64,000 nucleotides of DNA from Neorhizobium huautlense (GCF_030811685.1 NZ_JAUSRF010000006.1:186001-250000), one strand, 5' to 3'. Numbered from the stretch's first letter, positions 44,601 to 52,919 are shown. Translations and numbers: made by a program. The notes: a model not told the origin generated them from the sequence alone.

Positions 44601-44749
44601 AGAGAGGAAATGGTATCGGCGGCCATGCGTCCGCCGGCGGGCACCAGCCCGACAAACAGGATGACGGCGATGCCCAGGACGAGCAGAATCGCCACGACAC
44701 CGGCAACGGCGCGCATGATCCATTTCATCAGGCGAAACAATACTGTCAT
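38654..44749 (-). CDS. tamB: Translocation and assembly module subunit TamB, enlarged
   Basis: 2031 residues. An N-terminal membrane anchor (about 12-34) is followed by a very long beta-rich periplasmic part and the C-terminal DUF490/TamB domain, ending Y-E-K-E-Y. TamB spans the periplasm and works with TamA in moving outer-membrane proteins or lipids. Seven tandem copies of a ~106-residue unit, each with L-P-A-x-L-A-N-x-F-x-P, occupy about residues 850-1590. By comparison E. coli TamB is about 1260 residues. tamA is upstream with a 49-base gap. Confidence 0.93.
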   Translation of the reverse strand: MTVLFRLMKWIMRAVAGVVAILLVLGIAVILFVGLVPAGGRMAADTISSLVSTPDQTVKISRLKGVLSGRLRIEGVTLADREGTFGEIRNIAVDWSPLALLTAKFHAERIAIQSISLTRAPVESETPAETTASGSGFSLPVELKIDRLELPDIRLAEALAGRDFSIAAHGAIDATSERVGLNFAAHRQDLPDAMAEADIIYAPEQNELKLKASVAEPQGGLIARLLRLPGNPSVAMALDGSGPLSNWTGQLDGNVDGAPVISINGKHTLTDTGRHRLELTGGGQLQEMLPPAIRPFFNGLTAIDVATRFGNGDRIEIDKGNISTGAVKVSASGALDQKGDNSLTASVAGANGPIAINWPLQQNQQARLSIDNVNFTLTGAATSARFNATAAIRSADLPQGRFEQVRLQAESEDLDLVERAGSIRSRLTIARSAFANADLDRVLRAPLTLDAPIRLALPAIGLDAATLESPNLNGTISGAYDLSKQAVTGNIRMTANPAALPPALAGKFSESIGAEAYVNAVIGGRMALENLTIRSGTIDGHGNIVIENQKIDARLAGRLPDIGKLRPDAKGAAGYDIAATGPLSAMTVKGVINSAEARVAGRMIEAFSVNVDGTADPAAPRGRIGLTTRVDGKQIDAGSDVAYVSNRLSTSNLHVDIGPNKLTGGLDFSEQFLPQGNLAFDFPDIALLASFAGQQVQGDLKGTVNFVNAGDTPSVAIKAGGNALTRSGMTITSPSIDMTLPNLRALTAEGTIRAASIGAGAQALKDVALGIRRDDVATLFDLSAQFDNAPLSGAGSLTQNERSMTVAIDRFTAKPRGIDVALSRPAQIAIADGTVSLSELTINAGNGRVVLDGQAGNNLNLTATVTTLPATLANAFVPNIDAAGAITGKIVATGTATAPIVRYDLQWSDAQLRQTKAAGIAPFLIEANGQLQDNVITLGTTRLTNPDGLSFGANGSIGLKDGGPGLNVNAEIGALPAKLANGFQPGLDAAGTISGSVKVNGGLSAPVAAFDISLRDAAIKQTRQAAIGPLAVTARGRFENNRVVLDDLSGSGQDLGVAAKGWLDLAGDRPLAIEGSISALPAKLANAFSPNLNAAGSISGTLNATGNLSAPSAVVDLTGSNLAIGAGPTSLSGLQARLKGRLENQAVTLETADLTGPQGLSLTARGNAALSGDRKIDVTANLASVPVALANVFRPDLDASGAINGSVTASGTIDKPNLRYDLGTTEIQTRQTRQAGVSALQMRAKGNFENGTATLEETSLTGSGGLSATATGRVVLNGASGAPAIDVNADIAALPASLANGFVPGLDAGGIIAGKVTSTGTTEAPAIRYDLRWNDLALRQTRAAGLQALQLNAAGTFEQGVANLESVKLSGPSGVALDAKGSVSLVGERPIDVTANVASLPASLANAFLPGIQTGGNITGSATAKGTMAAPALRYDLQWNDAEIRRQGAAGISGMNLKAAGNFENNTLNLAETRLTGPQGMSLTAGGRVVLGGKSGPVLDVNADINALPASLANGFVPGLDAGGKITGKITALNNASAPGVQFNVAWDDASVAQTRSAGLAPFRISANGRFENNTVTVDTRLSGQSGLAISGNGSVGLAGNRPLNMKINGGVPFALLGAQLAGQGFVLEGNGQIDVNVGGTATAPLITGSASTSGARLIDVRRNLALENLTANIAFNRDQATLSSVTANLSTGGTVSAQGTIGINPAAGLPADLTVTLAKATYVDGQLLASTADGQLTVKGPLLTNATLGGRLNLSKTSITVPAKLPSSLAELNIKQKNAPADVRRQMAEIQPKGGSGSSSALGLDLVISAPSGIFVRGRGIDAELGGELKVTGTSAAPNVSGGFEMRRGRIIILTKRLDFTEGKITFGGGLIPVLDMEANTSSQQTTITVNVVGVANDPDISFSSSPALPQDEVLARLVFGQSMSKLSPLQIAQLADAVSQLAGGGSNSLLDTLRANLGVDDLDINTDSSGQTTVSVGRYINDRTYLQLEQGGKAGARATINLDVGRGVKLKAGAGGDGGSAGVFYEKEY
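39870..42160 (-). repeat. Seven (plus one degenerate) tandem ~106-aa repeats inside tamB
   Basis: The L-A-N-x-F core recurs at 42128, 41807, 41492, 41177, 40850, 40532 and 40208 (plus-strand positions), so spacings are 321, 315, 315, 327, 318 and 324 bases, all multiples of three. The core variants are A-T, A-K, A-K, V-A, A-S, A-S and A-S before L-A-N, then D-A-A-G-x-I-x-G. A degenerate eighth unit (V-P-F-A-L-L-G) fits one period further at about 39884. Confidence 0.85.
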
Positions 44750-44798
44750 CGAACGCGATCAGACCTTTCCACTTGCCCTTCGGGCTCGCTGCATTCTC

Positions 44799-46730
44799 TT
44801 AGAACGACTGCCCTATGCCTGCATAGATGCCGTATGAACTGCCGCCCTCATATCGATCAAGCGGAAGCGCAAAATCGATACGGAGCGGACCGAAAGGCGT
44901 CGCGTAGCGAAGCCCGATGCCGGCACCCATGCGGATATCGGAGAAATCGGGCACGATTTCGGTGGCCACCGTACCGACATCCAAAAACGGCACAATTCCG
45001 ATCGAGTCGGTAATTTTTATACGCGCTTCCAAAGACGTTAACATGTATGAGCGCCCGCCCAGCGCTTCGTCATCGCTGTTGTAGGGCGATATCTCGCGAT
45101 AGGAGTAACCGCGCACCGATCCGCCGCCGCCTGCATAAAACCGTCTTGTTGCCGGTATGCTTGCCAAACCATCGCCGCCGATCAGGGTTCCTGCCGCAAG
45201 TCTTGCGGCCAGAACAACGCGATCCTCCTGTCCCAATCCAAGATAGCCGGAAATGGAGCCTTCGAAAGAGGAGAAGACCGTACCATTCAATGCCTCGTAG
45301 CTCGGCTTTGCCGAAAGCGTGCCGTAATAGCCCTCGGTCGGGTCGAGCTTGTTGTCGCGCGCATCACGTTCGTAGGAGACCGGCAGGCTGAAGGTCAGGT
45401 AGTCGTTGTCGCCGTAAACGTCGTGTGTCTGTGTGTAGGCGATCTCGCCGCCGCCGGTGAATTTGTCCTGATCCGTCAGCTCATAGGTGAACTGGCCAAG
45501 TGCCGTGACCGATTCGGCATCATACGTGTCGTAGTTTTCCGTCTTGGCCTCGACGCTCGCATCGAAGGTGATCTGCGGCAGGAACATGCCGGGTTTCTTG
45601 AAATAGACACCGGCGCGATAGTTGAGATCGCCGACATCGGTGCCTTCGGTCGAGCCGAGGCCTGACACTTCGCCTTCAACACGCAGTGATTCCGCCTGAC
45701 CGAACAGGTTGCGGTGACCCCAGTAACCGGACAGGCCGCCGCCATCGAGCGATGAATATTCGGCACCAAAACCAAAGTAGCGGAATTTGCCTTCCGACAC
45801 CTCGATAGAGAGCGGGATGGAGCCATCTGGCGCCAGTGACTTGTCTTCCTGGATGGTGAGGCTGGAAAACACGCTGAGTTCACGCAGGCGGTCGGCTGCC
45901 TTCTTCATCTGGTCCGGCGAATATTGTTGGCCCTGGTCGAGGCGTGAATAGCGGCGGATGAAATCCGGATTGACCGCACGCGCGCCCTTGACGGCGACGC
46001 TGCCGAATGGCGCGACCGGGCCGCCACGTGCGTCCAGCGTCACATCCACCTTGTTGGTGGAGTGATCGGCGACGACTTCGCGCGTCGTCAGTTCGGCCAG
46101 CGGCCGGCCTTCGTTCTTGAGGTCCCGGATAATGGTCTCTCCGGCCTTGATGATCAGGCGGGAGCCGGCTTTTCCATCGGGCGTCAGATCGTATTCCGCC
46201 GGATCGCGGCCGGCGGCGTCGCCCAGCATGGTGATCTTGCCGAGCGTGAAGACCGGGCCGGGCTCGACGGAGACGGTGACCGGAATGGGCTTGCTGCGAT
46301 CGAAGCTCGGATTGGGCGGCAGGCGGTCGATATCCTGCCCGGCAATGGTGATGTTGACGATGCCGCCGTAACGGGCTTCCTCGAAGAGAACGGCAACCAG
46401 ACGATCGCGATCCTCGCGGGCCTTGATGACGATGCCGAGATCGCCGGAAACCGGGTTTTCCTTGTCTGCGATCAGCGATGCGGCATTTTCCAGCCGTTCC
46501 TCGAGATTGCTGTCGGCGTCGCCGGCCTGAAAGGTGACGTCATATTTGACGGGGTCGATCACTTCGACCTCGTCCTTGTCGCCCTCGAACAGGGTCAGGC
46601 CGAAAATCTTCAGGGCATGCGCTTCCGGTGCAGATCCGAAAAAGCTTGTCGTCGCCAGGGCAATGGCCAGTGCCGTCGCGCTACGATGCGCGAATCGAAT
46701 GACCGGTGCCGTGTGGAGGCGTTTCCGCAA
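44799..46730 (-). CDS. tamA: Translocation and assembly module subunit TamA
   Basis: 643 residues. Signal peptide (about 1-39, cleavage after A-H-A) then POTRA-type domains (about 60-330) and a C-terminal Omp85 beta-barrel (about 335-643) with G-G-G-G-S-V-R-G-Y, the Omp85 motif 6-like V-R-G-Y/F, and a terminal Phe (G-I-G-Q-S-F) typical of outer-membrane barrels. The start is TTG at 46730; no ATG lies before the signal peptide. tamB follows after 49 bases, so they form an operon. Confidence 0.9.
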   Translation of the reverse strand: MRKRLHTAPVIRFAHRSATALAIALATTSFFGSAPEAHALKIFGLTLFEGDKDEVEVIDPVKYDVTFQAGDADSNLEERLENAASLIADKENPVSGDLGIVIKAREDRDRLVAVLFEEARYGGIVNITIAGQDIDRLPPNPSFDRSKPIPVTVSVEPGPVFTLGKITMLGDAAGRDPAEYDLTPDGKAGSRLIIKAGETIIRDLKNEGRPLAELTTREVVADHSTNKVDVTLDARGGPVAPFGSVAVKGARAVNPDFIRRYSRLDQGQQYSPDQMKKAADRLRELSVFSSLTIQEDKSLAPDGSIPLSIEVSEGKFRYFGFGAEYSSLDGGGLSGYWGHRNLFGQAESLRVEGEVSGLGSTEGTDVGDLNYRAGVYFKKPGMFLPQITFDASVEAKTENYDTYDAESVTALGQFTYELTDQDKFTGGGEIAYTQTHDVYGDNDYLTFSLPVSYERDARDNKLDPTEGYYGTLSAKPSYEALNGTVFSSFEGSISGYLGLGQEDRVVLAARLAAGTLIGGDGLASIPATRRFYAGGGGSVRGYSYREISPYNSDDEALGGRSYMLTSLEARIKITDSIGIVPFLDVGTVATEIVPDFSDIRMGAGIGLRYATPFGPLRIDFALPLDRYEGGSSYGIYAGIGQSF

Positions 46731-46946
46731 TACTAGGATGTGTCCGCCCTCGCCGGTCTTTGCCGTTTGTCTTGAATGCTAATTTATTCGCAAAAACAGG
46801 GGCAACATATGTCTTTTAATGAGCCAGGTCGAATCTTTATGGAAAAATTCCGGGTTGTTGCCGCAGGGGTGTTGCCCAATCGCCGCGCCATTGTAGATGA
46901 AAAAGCCGGGCCTCAATGGTCTGTCAATCGGTCTTGGCTCATGCAG

Positions 46947-46973
46947 AAGCCCGCGAAAATGATCCGCGGGCTT
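46947..46973 (-). terminator. Possible terminator of the glycine-zipper lipoprotein gene
   Basis: AAGCCCGCG (46947-46955) and CGCGGGCTT (46965-46973) form a 9-bp exact stem with a 9-base loop, 28 bases past the stop of the lipoprotein gene. The T-run on the minus strand is weak. The 271-base gap up to tamA holds nothing else recognised; a plus-strand 68-codon frame there is not convincing. Confidence 0.55.
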
Positions 46974-47001
46974 GATGTTTGATAAGGTCTTGTCCGCCGG
47001 C

Positions 47002-47268
47002 TCAGTAGCCGCCGCGCGGGCAATCGTCGATGTAACGGCGGCCGTAACGGTCGCGGTAATAGCACTGGCCAGGCTGTTCGGACACGTTGCCGATCACGGC
47101 ACCTGCGACGCCGCCGATCGCGCCGCCGACTGCAGCACCACGAACGTTACCGGTTGCCAGGCCGCCGATCACGGCGCCCGAGGCAGCACCGATGCCGGCG
47201 CCCTTTTCAGTCTGGGTGCAGCCTGCCAGCGACAGGCCGGCCAGAGCGAGGACCATCAGTTTTTTCAT
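47002..47268 (-). CDS. Glycine-zipper lipoprotein
   Basis: 88 residues. Signal with lipobox L-A-G-C, lipid-bearing Cys17. A glycine-zipper stretch (about 23-62: G-A-G-I-G-A, G-A-V-I-G-G, G-G-A-I-G-G) follows, then C-Y-Y-R-D-R-Y-G-R-R-Y and a second Cys. Short proteins of this kind are outer-membrane lipoproteins related to the Rickettsia 17-kDa antigen. GGAGAG precedes the ATG at 47268. Confidence 0.8.
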   Translation of the reverse strand: MKKLMVLALAGLSLAGCTQTEKGAGIGAASGAVIGGLATGNVRGAAVGGAIGGVAGAVIGNVSEQPGQCYYRDRYGRRYIDDCPRGGY

Positions 47269-47436
47269 AACTCTCTCCACTTCATTGAAGACGGCTGCAG
47301 GGAGTGATCTCGCCTCTCACCGCATCCCGCGAGCAGCATCGTCACCACAAAGAATAGGCTTCAACGAGCGTATGTCCAGCTTGTCGCGGTTGAACCGGTC
47401 CGAAAGCCTGCTCACAAAAATGCAATTCGTCAAAAT

Positions 47437-47450
47437 TTGACATCGATCAA
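47437..47450 (+). promoter_or_regulatory. FNR/FixK-type box upstream of hemA
   Basis: TTGAC-ATCG-ATCAA differs from the FNR/FixK consensus TTGAT-N4-ATCAA at one base. A TATCTT hexamer at 47472-47477 would be the -10, giving a start site near 47484 and placing the box centre at about -41, the class II activator position. It lies in a 325-base gap between the lipoprotein gene start and hemA. Low-oxygen induction of hemA by FnrN/FixK/FnrL is known in related bacteria, so the call is reasonable; the -10 is inferred. Confidence 0.7.
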
Positions 47451-47593
47451 CACGGGGGCGTATGGCCTCTCTATCTTTTGACTAGAACAGTTCAAAAAAG
47501 CGGGCCATTTGCCGCAGTGTCCTCTATTAGACATTGCTGGGGTTGACGGAAGAAAAGGCAGAACTCACAAAAGTGCAGTTTCTGGAGTGTGAC

Positions 47594-48808
47594 ATGGATT
47601 TCGAGGCATTTTTCAAGAACGAGCTGGATGGACTTCATCAGGAAGGCCGCTACCGCGTGTTTGCAGACCTTGAGCGCCAGCGCGGAAGTTTCCCTCGCGC
47701 GACGCATCACACGCCTGACGGCACGAAGGATGTCACCGTCTGGTGTTCCAACGATTATCTCGGCATGGGCCAGCACCCGGCTGTTCTTGCCGCCATGCAC
47801 GAAGCCATAGATCACTGTGGCGCGGGTGCGGGAGGCACCCGGAATATTTCTGGCACCACCCACTACCACGTTCTGCTGGAGCGCGAACTTGCAGACCTGC
47901 ACGGCAAGGAAGCCGGCCTGATCTTCAATTCGGGTTACATGTCCAACTGGGCAGCCCTCGGCACGCTCGGCCAGAAGATCCCGGGCATGATCATCTTTTC
48001 CGATGCGCTGAACCATGCCTCGATGATCGAAGGCATTCGTTACGCCAAGTGCGAGCGCGTCATCTGGAAGCACAACGATCTTGCCGATCTGGAAGCCAAG
48101 CTTGCGGCGGCCGATCCCAAGGCGCCAAAAATGATCGCCTTCGAGAGCGTTTATTCCATGGATGGCGATATCGCGCCGATCAAGGAAATCTGCGATTTGG
48201 CCGACAAATACGGCGCCATGACCTATCTCGATGAAGTGCACGCGGTCGGCATGTACGGCCCGCGCGGTGGCGGCATTGCCGAGCGCGAAGGCCTGATGGA
48301 TCGTATCACCGTCATCGAAGGCACGCTTGGCAAGGCGTTTGGCGTGATGGGTGGTTATATCACCGCATCGACCGCGCTGTGCGATTTCGTGCGTTCCTTC
48401 GCTTCCGGCTTCATCTTCACGACAGCGCTGCCGCCGGCGCTGGCTGCCGGTGCGATCGCTTCGATCCACCACCTCAAGAACAGCCAGTTTGAACGCGCCC
48501 GCCATCAGGAGCGCGTGCGCAAGCTGCGGTCCATGCTGGATGCCAAGGGCATTCCGCATATGCCGAATCCGAGCCATATCGTGCCGGTCATGGTTGGCGA
48601 TGCCGCCAAGTGCAAGTGGATCTCGGATCTCTTGATGGACAATTGCGGCATCTACGTGCAGCCGATCAATTACCCGACCGTGCCGCGCAAGACCGAACGT
48701 CTGCGCATCACCCCGACGCCGCTGCATACCGATGCCGATCTCGAACATCTGGTCGATTCGCTGCATCAGCTGTGGTCGCGCTGCGCGCTGGCTCGCCACG
48801 TTGCGTAA
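47594..48808 (+). CDS. hemA: 5-aminolevulinate synthase
   Basis: 404 residues, complete. PLP enzyme of the C4 (Shemin) route: glycine plus succinyl-CoA to 5-aminolevulinate, the first step of haem and cobalamin synthesis in Alphaproteobacteria. The PLP lysine is near residue 247 in G-T-L-G-K-A-F-G; the Asp/His pair in [12 protein letters not shown] is present. TGGAGTG precedes the ATG at 47594; an upstream in-frame TTG at 47534 adds a doubtful leader. A terminator follows. Confidence 0.97.
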   Translation: MDFEAFFKNELDGLHQEGRYRVFADLERQRGSFPRATHHTPDGTKDVTVWCSNDYLGMGQHPAVLAAMHEAIDHCGAGAGGTRNISGTTHYHVLLERELADLHGKEAGLIFNSGYMSNWAALGTLGQKIPGMIIFSDALNHASMIEGIRYAKCERVIWKHNDLADLEAKLAAADPKAPKMIAFESVYSMDGDIAPIKEICDLADKYGAMTYLDEVHAVGMYGPRGGGIAEREGLMDRITVIEGTLGKAFGVMGGYITASTALCDFVRSFASGFIFTTALPPALAAGAIASIHHLKNSQFERARHQERVRKLRSMLDAKGIPHMPNPSHIVPVMVGDAAKCKWISDLLMDNCGIYVQPINYPTVPRKTERLRITPTPLHTDADLEHLVDSLHQLWSRCALARHVA

Positions 48809-48832
48809 GCTGAAATGACATTGATGGAATGC

Positions 48833-48865
48833 AAAAGGCCTGGTCGATCCCGATCAGGCCTTTTT
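48833..48865. terminator. Terminator after hemA
   Basis: AAAGGCCTG (48834-48842) pairs with CAGGCCTTT (48855-48863); five Ts end at 48865 and four As precede, so it can also end dxr transcription from the other strand. Confidence 0.88.
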
Positions 48866-48889
48866 GTTTGGTGCCGCGAAGGTTTTGGT

Positions 48890-50059
48890 TCAGCCGATAT
48901 GCTGGGCGGCGAGGCGGCGGGCCTCGGTGTCGGCCGCAAAAACATCGTCCATGCTGGATGCCGCCGGCAAGGTCGAAAGCTCGGTCATCACCTTTTCGGT
49001 GATCTCGGCCATGGTCAGGAAACCGGTGTGGCCGTCAATAAACGCCTCGAGCGCCACTTCCTTGGCGCCATTCAGCACCGCACCCTGAACGCCGCCGCGC
49101 GTCATGGCCAGCCGTGCCAGTCGCAATGCCGGGAAACGGGTCTCGTCCGGCGCCTCGAAATCCAGCCGTGAAAGTTTTGTAAAATCCAGCCGTTCGACGG
49201 GAAGGCTGGCGCGCTTGGGATATTGCATGGCGTACCCGATGGCCGTGCGCATGTCCGGGCAGCCGAGCTGCGCCAGAACCGATCCATCCGTATAGCCCAC
49301 CATGGAATGGATGATCGACTGCGGATGCACGATCACCTCCACCTGTTCCGGTGTCAGCCCGAACAGGTGTTTGGCCTCGATCATTTCCAGCGCCTTGTTG
49401 AACATCGAGGCGCTGTCGATCGAAATTTTCAGACCCATCGACCAGTTGGGGTGGGCGCGTGCCACTTCCGCGGTCACGTCCGCCATCTGTTCCAGCGTAT
49501 AGGTGCGGAAAGGTCCGCCGGACGCGGTGATGATCACCCGCTCCAGCGCATGCCGCTGGTTTTCTTCCAGAACCTGAAAAATGGCATTGTGTTCGCTATC
49601 GACCGGCAGCAGTTTGCCGCCACCGTGTTTGACCGCCTCGACAAAAAGATCGCCGGCGGACACCAGACATTCCTTGTTGGCGAGTGCGATATCGGCGCCG
49701 CGTCTTGCCGCCGCCAGTGTGGGGGCAAGGCCCGCCGTGCCGACGATGGCCGCCATCACCAGCCCGGCATCCATCTCTGCTGCCTCGATCAAGCCGCTTC
49801 TGCCGGCCGCAACCTGAATACCGGTTCCGGCAAGCGCGTCTTTAAGGTCGTTATAGCGGCTTTCGTCGGCCGTCACGGCCAGCTTGGCATCAAAACCGCG
49901 GGCCTGTTCGGCCAGAAGAGCAATATTGCCGCTGCCGGTCAGTGCTGCGACTTCAAACGTCTCGCGACCGAGATGTTTGACCACATCCAGCGTGCTGACG
50001 CCGATCGAGCCCGTGGAACCGAGAACGGTGATGGAACGCGAATGCTGCGCCGATGCCAT
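48890..50059 (-). CDS. dxr: 1-deoxy-D-xylulose 5-phosphate reductoisomerase
   Basis: 389 residues. NADPH motif G-S-T-G-S-I-G near 14-20, metal-binding D-S-E-H-N-A near 154-159 and S-A-S-M-F-N-K near 228, as in Dxr. It makes MEP for isoprenoids. Some alphaproteobacteria (for example Brucella) use an unrelated enzyme here, so presence of classical Dxr is informative. Converges with hemA on a shared terminator. Confidence 0.95.
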   Translation of the reverse strand: MASAQHSRSITVLGSTGSIGVSTLDVVKHLGRETFEVAALTGSGNIALLAEQARGFDAKLAVTADESRYNDLKDALAGTGIQVAAGRSGLIEAAEMDAGLVMAAIVGTAGLAPTLAAARRGADIALANKECLVSAGDLFVEAVKHGGGKLLPVDSEHNAIFQVLEENQRHALERVIITASGGPFRTYTLEQMADVTAEVARAHPNWSMGLKISIDSASMFNKALEMIEAKHLFGLTPEQVEVIVHPQSIIHSMVGYTDGSVLAQLGCPDMRTAIGYAMQYPKRASLPVERLDFTKLSRLDFEAPDETRFPALRLARLAMTRGGVQGAVLNGAKEVALEAFIDGHTGFLTMAEITEKVMTELSTLPAASSMDDVFAADTEARRLAAQHIG

Positions 50060-50198
50060 GAAGTGTCCGCCTGCCTGTTATGTCGGCCGGTCTATCGTTG
50101 AATGGGCGTGGTCACAAGTCCCGCCGGTTTTCGGCGTGGCAAGCGAGTGTGACAAAGCAATGGCTTGATCGGATCACGTCGGCGGTGGAAAGTACGGC

Positions 50199-51431
50199 AT
50201 GACCAGCATCAACTCCGAATTTTCCGAACAGATCGAAACAACCTGCGCCATTGTTGGAGGTGGCCCGGCCGGGCTGATGTTTGGTCTGATGCTGGCGCGG
50301 TCGGGCGTCGATGTCGTGGTTCTGGAAAAACATGAGGATTTTCTGCGCGATTTTCGCGGCGATACGATCCATCCCTCGACGCTGGAAGTGATGCGCGAAC
50401 TCGGCCTAGACGAGGCGTTCCTTCAATTGCCGCATACGAAGGCGCCAAAACTGTCGGCCGAGATTTCGGGCAAGCAGATCACCATCGCCGATTTCTCAAA
50501 ACTGCCGGTGCATCACAAGTTCATCGCCTTCATGCCGCAATGGGAATTTCTGGATTTTCTCAGCCGCGAGGCGGCGCGTTACCCGAATTTCCGGCTGATC
50601 ATGCAAGCGCGTGTGGAAGACCTCATCGAGGCCAATGGGAAAGTTTCCGGCCTTCATGCGACGACGCCGGAAGGCCTGACCGAAATCCGCTGCGACCTCG
50701 TGGTTGGTGCCGATGGCCGCAATTCGGTGGTGCGCGACAAGGCTGGTCTGGAGGTCGAAAGTTTCGGGTCTCCAAGCGAAGTCGTCTGGATGAAACTGTC
50801 CAAACAGCCGGGTGACCCGAACGAGACGATGGGCCATGCCGGACCGCGGCAGGGTTTTGTGCTGATTGATCGCGGTGACTACTGGCAATGCGGTTTCGTG
50901 ATCCGGCGCGGCACGTTTGCGGAGATGAAGACGCGGGGCATCGCGGCATTTCGCGATGCCGTGATTGCCGTGTCACCATTGCCGGCTGAGCGCATGTCCG
51001 AAATCAACGGGTGGGATGATGTCAGCCTGCTGCAGGTGCGGATCGACCGACTGAAACGCTGGTGGCGGCCGGGCCTGCTGTGCATCGGTGATGCCGCGCA
51101 TGCCATGTCGCCGATCGGCGGTGTCGGCGTCAATCTGGCCATTCAGGATGCGGTGGCGGCCGGAAATCTTTTGGCCGAACCACTGAAATCCAGTGGTTTG
51201 GCGGATAGCGATCTGGCGGCTGTCGAAGCCCGCCGCAGTTTTCCGACGCGTGCCACGCAAAAACTGCAGCTGATGATGCGCAGTTCACGCCGAACGGATC
51301 AAGGAAACGAGGAAAAACGCAAAGGCCCGCCGGCCTTCATTCGCGGCATTGCGCGTTTTCCGCTGCTTGCGCATCTGGCGGGGCGGTTGATCGGGCTTGG
51401 CTTCCGCATGGAGCATGTGCGGAGGCGATAA
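50199..51431 (+). CDS. FAD-dependent monooxygenase (PHBH fold)
   Basis: 410 residues. FAD motif G-G-G-P-A-G near 20-25, the second G-A-D-G-R-N-S near 169-175, and the third G-D-A-A-H-A-M-S-P-I-G-G-V-G-V-N near 299, all hallmarks of flavin aromatic hydroxylases. The C-terminus is basic. Substrate unknown; a phenolic or ubiquinone-type ring is likely for the family. Divergent from dxr. Confidence 0.85.
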   Translation: MTSINSEFSEQIETTCAIVGGGPAGLMFGLMLARSGVDVVVLEKHEDFLRDFRGDTIHPSTLEVMRELGLDEAFLQLPHTKAPKLSAEISGKQITIADFSKLPVHHKFIAFMPQWEFLDFLSREAARYPNFRLIMQARVEDLIEANGKVSGLHATTPEGLTEIRCDLVVGADGRNSVVRDKAGLEVESFGSPSEVVWMKLSKQPGDPNETMGHAGPRQGFVLIDRGDYWQCGFVIRRGTFAEMKTRGIAAFRDAVIAVSPLPAERMSEINGWDDVSLLQVRIDRLKRWWRPGLLCIGDAAHAMSPIGGVGVNLAIQDAVAAGNLLAEPLKSSGLADSDLAAVEARRSFPTRATQKLQLMMRSSRRTDQGNEEKRKGPPAFIRGIARFPLLAHLAGRLIGLGFRMEHVRRR

Positions 51432-51451
51432 ATTCGCAATTTAAAGAGGAA

Positions 51452-51528
51452 TGGTGATCCCGACTGGATTCGAACCAGTGGCCTCGAGATTAGGAATCTC
51501 GCGCTCTATCCTACTGAGCTACGGGACC
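51452..51528 (-). tRNA. tRNA-Arg (anticodon CCU)
   Basis: Minus strand. A 7-bp acceptor stem pairs 51528-51522 with 51462-51456 (one G-U), then the D arm with A-G-C-T-C-A-G-T-A-G-G, the anticodon stem CGAGA/TCTCG around TTCCTAA (anticodon CCT at 51494-51492), the T arm G-G-T-T-C-G-A-A-T-C-C, discriminator A at 51455 and an encoded CCA at 51454-51452. Reads the AGG codon, rare in this high-GC genome. Clear single cloverleaf. Confidence 0.96.
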
Positions 51529-51601
51529 ACACAAGGTCATCCATACAAAAGGCCGGGCCGCAAGCCAAGCCCCTTTTATGGTGCAGGCGTCACATGTGTT
51601 C

Positions 51602-52765
51602 TCAGCCGGTCAAACGTTGTTCCGCCAGTTTTGCCCAGAAGGAAACGCCGTGGGCAATTGCCTCGTCGTTGAAGTCATAGGCCGGGTTGTGCAGGCCGGC
51701 GCTGTCACCGTTGCCGATGAAGATGAAGGCGCCGGGGCGGGCGTTCAGCATGAAGGAAAAATCCTCGCCGGCCATCATCGGGCCGGTATCGGTATCAACA
51801 TTGTTCGGGCCGGCAATAGCAGTCGCTGCATCGGCTGCGTAAAGCGTTTCGGCATCATGGTTGATCGTTACCGGGCAGGCGCGCTCGTAGTCGAACGTCG
51901 ACGTCGCGCCATGGGCGGCTGCGATGGTTTCCACCAGCTGGCGCAGGCGTTCCTCGGTGAAATCGCGCACTGCTTCATCGAGCGTGCGCACCGTGCCTTC
52001 CAGTTCCGCCGTCTCGGGGATGATATTGTGGGTCGTGCCGGCCTGGAAACGCGTGACCGAAACGACGACCGAGCGCAGCGGATTGATGTTGCGGGATGCG
52101 ATCAGCTGCAGATTGCTGACGATCTGCGCGCCGATGGCGATCGGATCGACCGTGTTGTGCGGTTCGGCAGCGTGGCCGCCACGGCCGGTAATGGTGATGG
52201 AAAACTTGTCCGGTGCGCCCATGATGGCGCCCTTGCGGATGGCGAACTGGCCAAGCGGAATGCCTGGTCGATTGTGCATGCCATAGACTTCCTGAATGTC
52301 GAACCGCTCCATCATGCCGTCCTTGACCATGGCCTCGGCGCCGCGCCCGCCTTCTTCGGCCGGCTGGAAGATGACGGCCAGCGTGCCGCTGAAATTGCGC
52401 GTCTCGGCCAAGTATTTGGCAGCACCCAAAAGCATGGCGGTGTGGCCGTCATGGCCGCAGGCATGCATTTTTCCCGGCGTTCTGGATGCCCATTCGGCGC
52501 CGGTGATCTCGGTCAGCGGCAATGCATCCATGTCGGCGCGAAAACCGATCGTGCGGCTGCCGGGGTTTTTGCCGCGAATGATGCCGACCACGCCGGTGCG
52601 GCCGATGCCCGTCACCACCTCGTCGACGCCGAATTCCTTCAGCTTTTCCGTCACGAAACCGGCGGTATGCTCGACCTCGTAGAGAATGCCGGGATTTTCA
52701 TGGATATGGCGGCGCCAGCCGGTTACTTCATCCTGCATTTCGGCGGCTCTGTTCAAGATCGGCAT
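51602..52765 (-). CDS. M20-family amidohydrolase (hippurate hydrolase-like)
   Basis: 387 residues. Metal-binding H-A-C-G-H-D-G-H-T near 97-105 and E-E-G-G in Q-P-A-E-E-G-G-R near 131-138, with G-E-D-F-S near 346. These are M20D carboxypeptidases that hydrolyse N-acyl amino acids; substrate is not fixed by the sequence. ATG at 52765 is preferred over a longer frame starting at 52840. It lies head-to-head with the carboxypeptidase gene at 52920. Confidence 0.85.
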   Translation of the reverse strand: MPILNRAAEMQDEVTGWRRHIHENPGILYEVEHTAGFVTEKLKEFGVDEVVTGIGRTGVVGIIRGKNPGSRTIGFRADMDALPLTEITGAEWASRTPGKMHACGHDGHTAMLLGAAKYLAETRNFSGTLAVIFQPAEEGGRGAEAMVKDGMMERFDIQEVYGMHNRPGIPLGQFAIRKGAIMGAPDKFSITITGRGGHAAEPHNTVDPIAIGAQIVSNLQLIASRNINPLRSVVVSVTRFQAGTTHNIIPETAELEGTVRTLDEAVRDFTEERLRQLVETIAAAHGATSTFDYERACPVTINHDAETLYAADAATAIAGPNNVDTDTGPMMAGEDFSFMLNARPGAFIFIGNGDSAGLHNPAYDFNDEAIAHGVSFWAKLAEQRLTG

Positions 52766-52919
52766 CCGGTATCCATTTCGCTTGTCTGCACGGTATGTGG
52801 TGTTCGGCTCCATATTGCGCTGCGGAATTGACGGAATCAACGATCTTTGCCATTGCTAGGCCATAGTGGTCGAATAACGGCCATGCTCGTCACGCTCAGG
52901 ATTGTACGAGGACGACCCC

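Noticed and set aside
43127-45013. 628-codon plus-strand frame opposite tamB and tamA
   Set aside because: Repetitive Gly/Arg composition typical of a shadow; crosses the tamA-tamB junction.
46776-46982. 68-codon plus-strand frame between tamA and the glycine-zipper gene
   Set aside because: Runs over the likely terminator hairpin, no family recognised, weak ribosome site; kept out as unsupported.
51452-51528. tRNA-Arg as an island attachment site
   Set aside because: No duplicated 3' end of the tRNA was found nearby, and flanking genes are ordinary chromosomal genes.
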